Made by a program: the position numbers and the translations under genes. This document shows positions 63,597 through 64,000 of a stretch of 64,000 nucleotides of DNA, in pieces. The notes beneath the pieces were generated by a model that had not been told where the DNA came from, made no database searches, and saw nothing but the letters and a program-made list of their open reading frames with translations. Source of the DNA: Streptomyces spiralis (GTDB taxonomy: Bacteria; Actinomycetota; Actinomycetes; Streptomycetales; Streptomycetaceae); assembly GCF_014654675.1 (NCBI RefSeq), contig NZ_BNBC01000016.1, positions 1-64,000 on the forward strand, written 5' to 3'. How positions within the stretch are numbered: the stretch's first letter is position 1; every line of letters starts with the position of its first letter.

Positions 63597-63968
63597 CTAT
63601 CCGCGCACCGCCCGTGGCCCGGTGACCTCGGCGCCCAACTCGCTCACGCGCCGCCGCAGTTCCCGGTCGGCCGTGACGACGAGGACGGGCCGCGGACCGG
63701 CCTGCTCGACCAGTTCGACGATGCGGTCGTCACCGCTGCCGGCGGCGGCCTCGACCCGTACGCCCGGCACCGCGCTCACCCCACGCGCCGCGCCCTCGAC
63801 CACCAGGACGATCTCCGCCCGCTCGGCCAGGTGCGGCACGCCGTCCGCCGCCAGCCGGTCCCGCAGACGTTCCGCGGCCCCCCGGCGGTCCCGCCACCAT
63901 CCGTCGGGTACCGACCCGACGACGTTCGCACCGTCGACGATCACAAGCAGGGGAGGCGTCTCGTCCAT
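63597..63968 (-). CDS. NYN/PIN-like domain protein
   Basis: 123 residues. LVIVDGANVVGSVPDGWWRD (about 8-27) is the nuclease-type Asp strand, GSGDDRIVELVEQA supplies further acids, and VVTADRELRRRVSELGAEVT is the third conserved strand (TADRELRR). This is the compact PIN-like NYN fold seen in YacP/Rae1-type ribonucleases and many actinobacterial proteins of this size. It may cleave RNA, but no substrate is known. The start is the ATG at 63968. It is convergent with the permease. Confidence 0.85.
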   Translation of the reverse strand: MDETPPLLVIVDGANVVGSVPDGWWRDRRGAAERLRDRLAADGVPHLAERAEIVLVVEGAARGVSAVPGVRVEAAAGSGDDRIVELVEQAGPRPVLVVTADRELRRRVSELGAEVTGPRAVRG

Positions 63969-64000
63969 GGATTCAGGGTCGCACGGGGCGCATGGACCGC

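Overview
The window is high-GC actinobacterial chromosome, almost certainly Streptomyces. Third codon positions are nearly all G or C, GTG starts are common, and the genes include a SepF-like sporulation division protein, DUF6099 and DUF6299 proteins, a Rok7B7-type regulator and an ngcEFG transporter. From memory, the gene order matches the part of the S. coelicolor / S. lividans chromosome around SCO5965-SCO6016. That correspondence is recalled, not computed.

Left part (1-18 kb). The 3' end of a carbohydrate-binding secreted protein is followed by a response regulator / sensor kinase / GerMN lipoprotein operon (minus strand). Then come a DUF3152 metalloprotease-like protein, sflB, an ATPase translationally coupled to a MazG-type NTP pyrophosphohydrolase, DUF6099, an F420-type monooxygenase and a DUF4232 lipoprotein. 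Next is the coupled Hen1-Pnkp RNA end-healing and repair pair, followed by the arginine deiminase / ornithine carbamoyltransferase / amino-acid permease group. An RsbW-like ATPase overlaps the permease tail.

Aromatic acid cluster (18.4-26.3 kb). Enoyl-CoA hydratase, a fused FAD monooxygenase-OYE enzyme of the 2-aminobenzoyl-CoA / salicylyl-CoA type, an aryl-CoA ligase with a downstream PaaX-type repressor, an acyl-CoA dehydrogenase and a RidA-like deaminase together fit CoA-dependent anthranilate (or salicylate) breakdown. Two of these proteins carry tandem-repeat expansions.

Less conserved stretch (26.4-34.4 kb). It holds a DUF6299 protein, an MFS transporter with a frameshift, a secreted beta-helix protein, an unrecognised protein with a glycine-zipper membrane hairpin, a frameshifted gene relic, an XRE-MurA fusion and a tiny DUF4236 gene.

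Central metabolism and sugars (34.4-53.5 kb). A PIG-L/beta-propeller lipoprotein, aconitase (with promoter, 18-bp palindrome and iron-box-like site), a Uma2 protein, a secreted GH92 alpha-mannosidase, the ngcEFG chito-oligosaccharide ABC genes, rok7B7 and xylFGH follow one another. An isolated promoter with CebR-type operators and a hairpin sits between the Uma2 gene and the mannosidase with no gene of its own.

Right part (53.6-64 kb). Decayed selD and selB fragments record loss of the selenocysteine system at this place. They are followed by dxs, a 196-bp palindromic MITE-like element abutting the dxs stop, a TetR / APC permease / amidohydrolase group, tandem terminators, another APC permease and an NYN/PIN-like protein.
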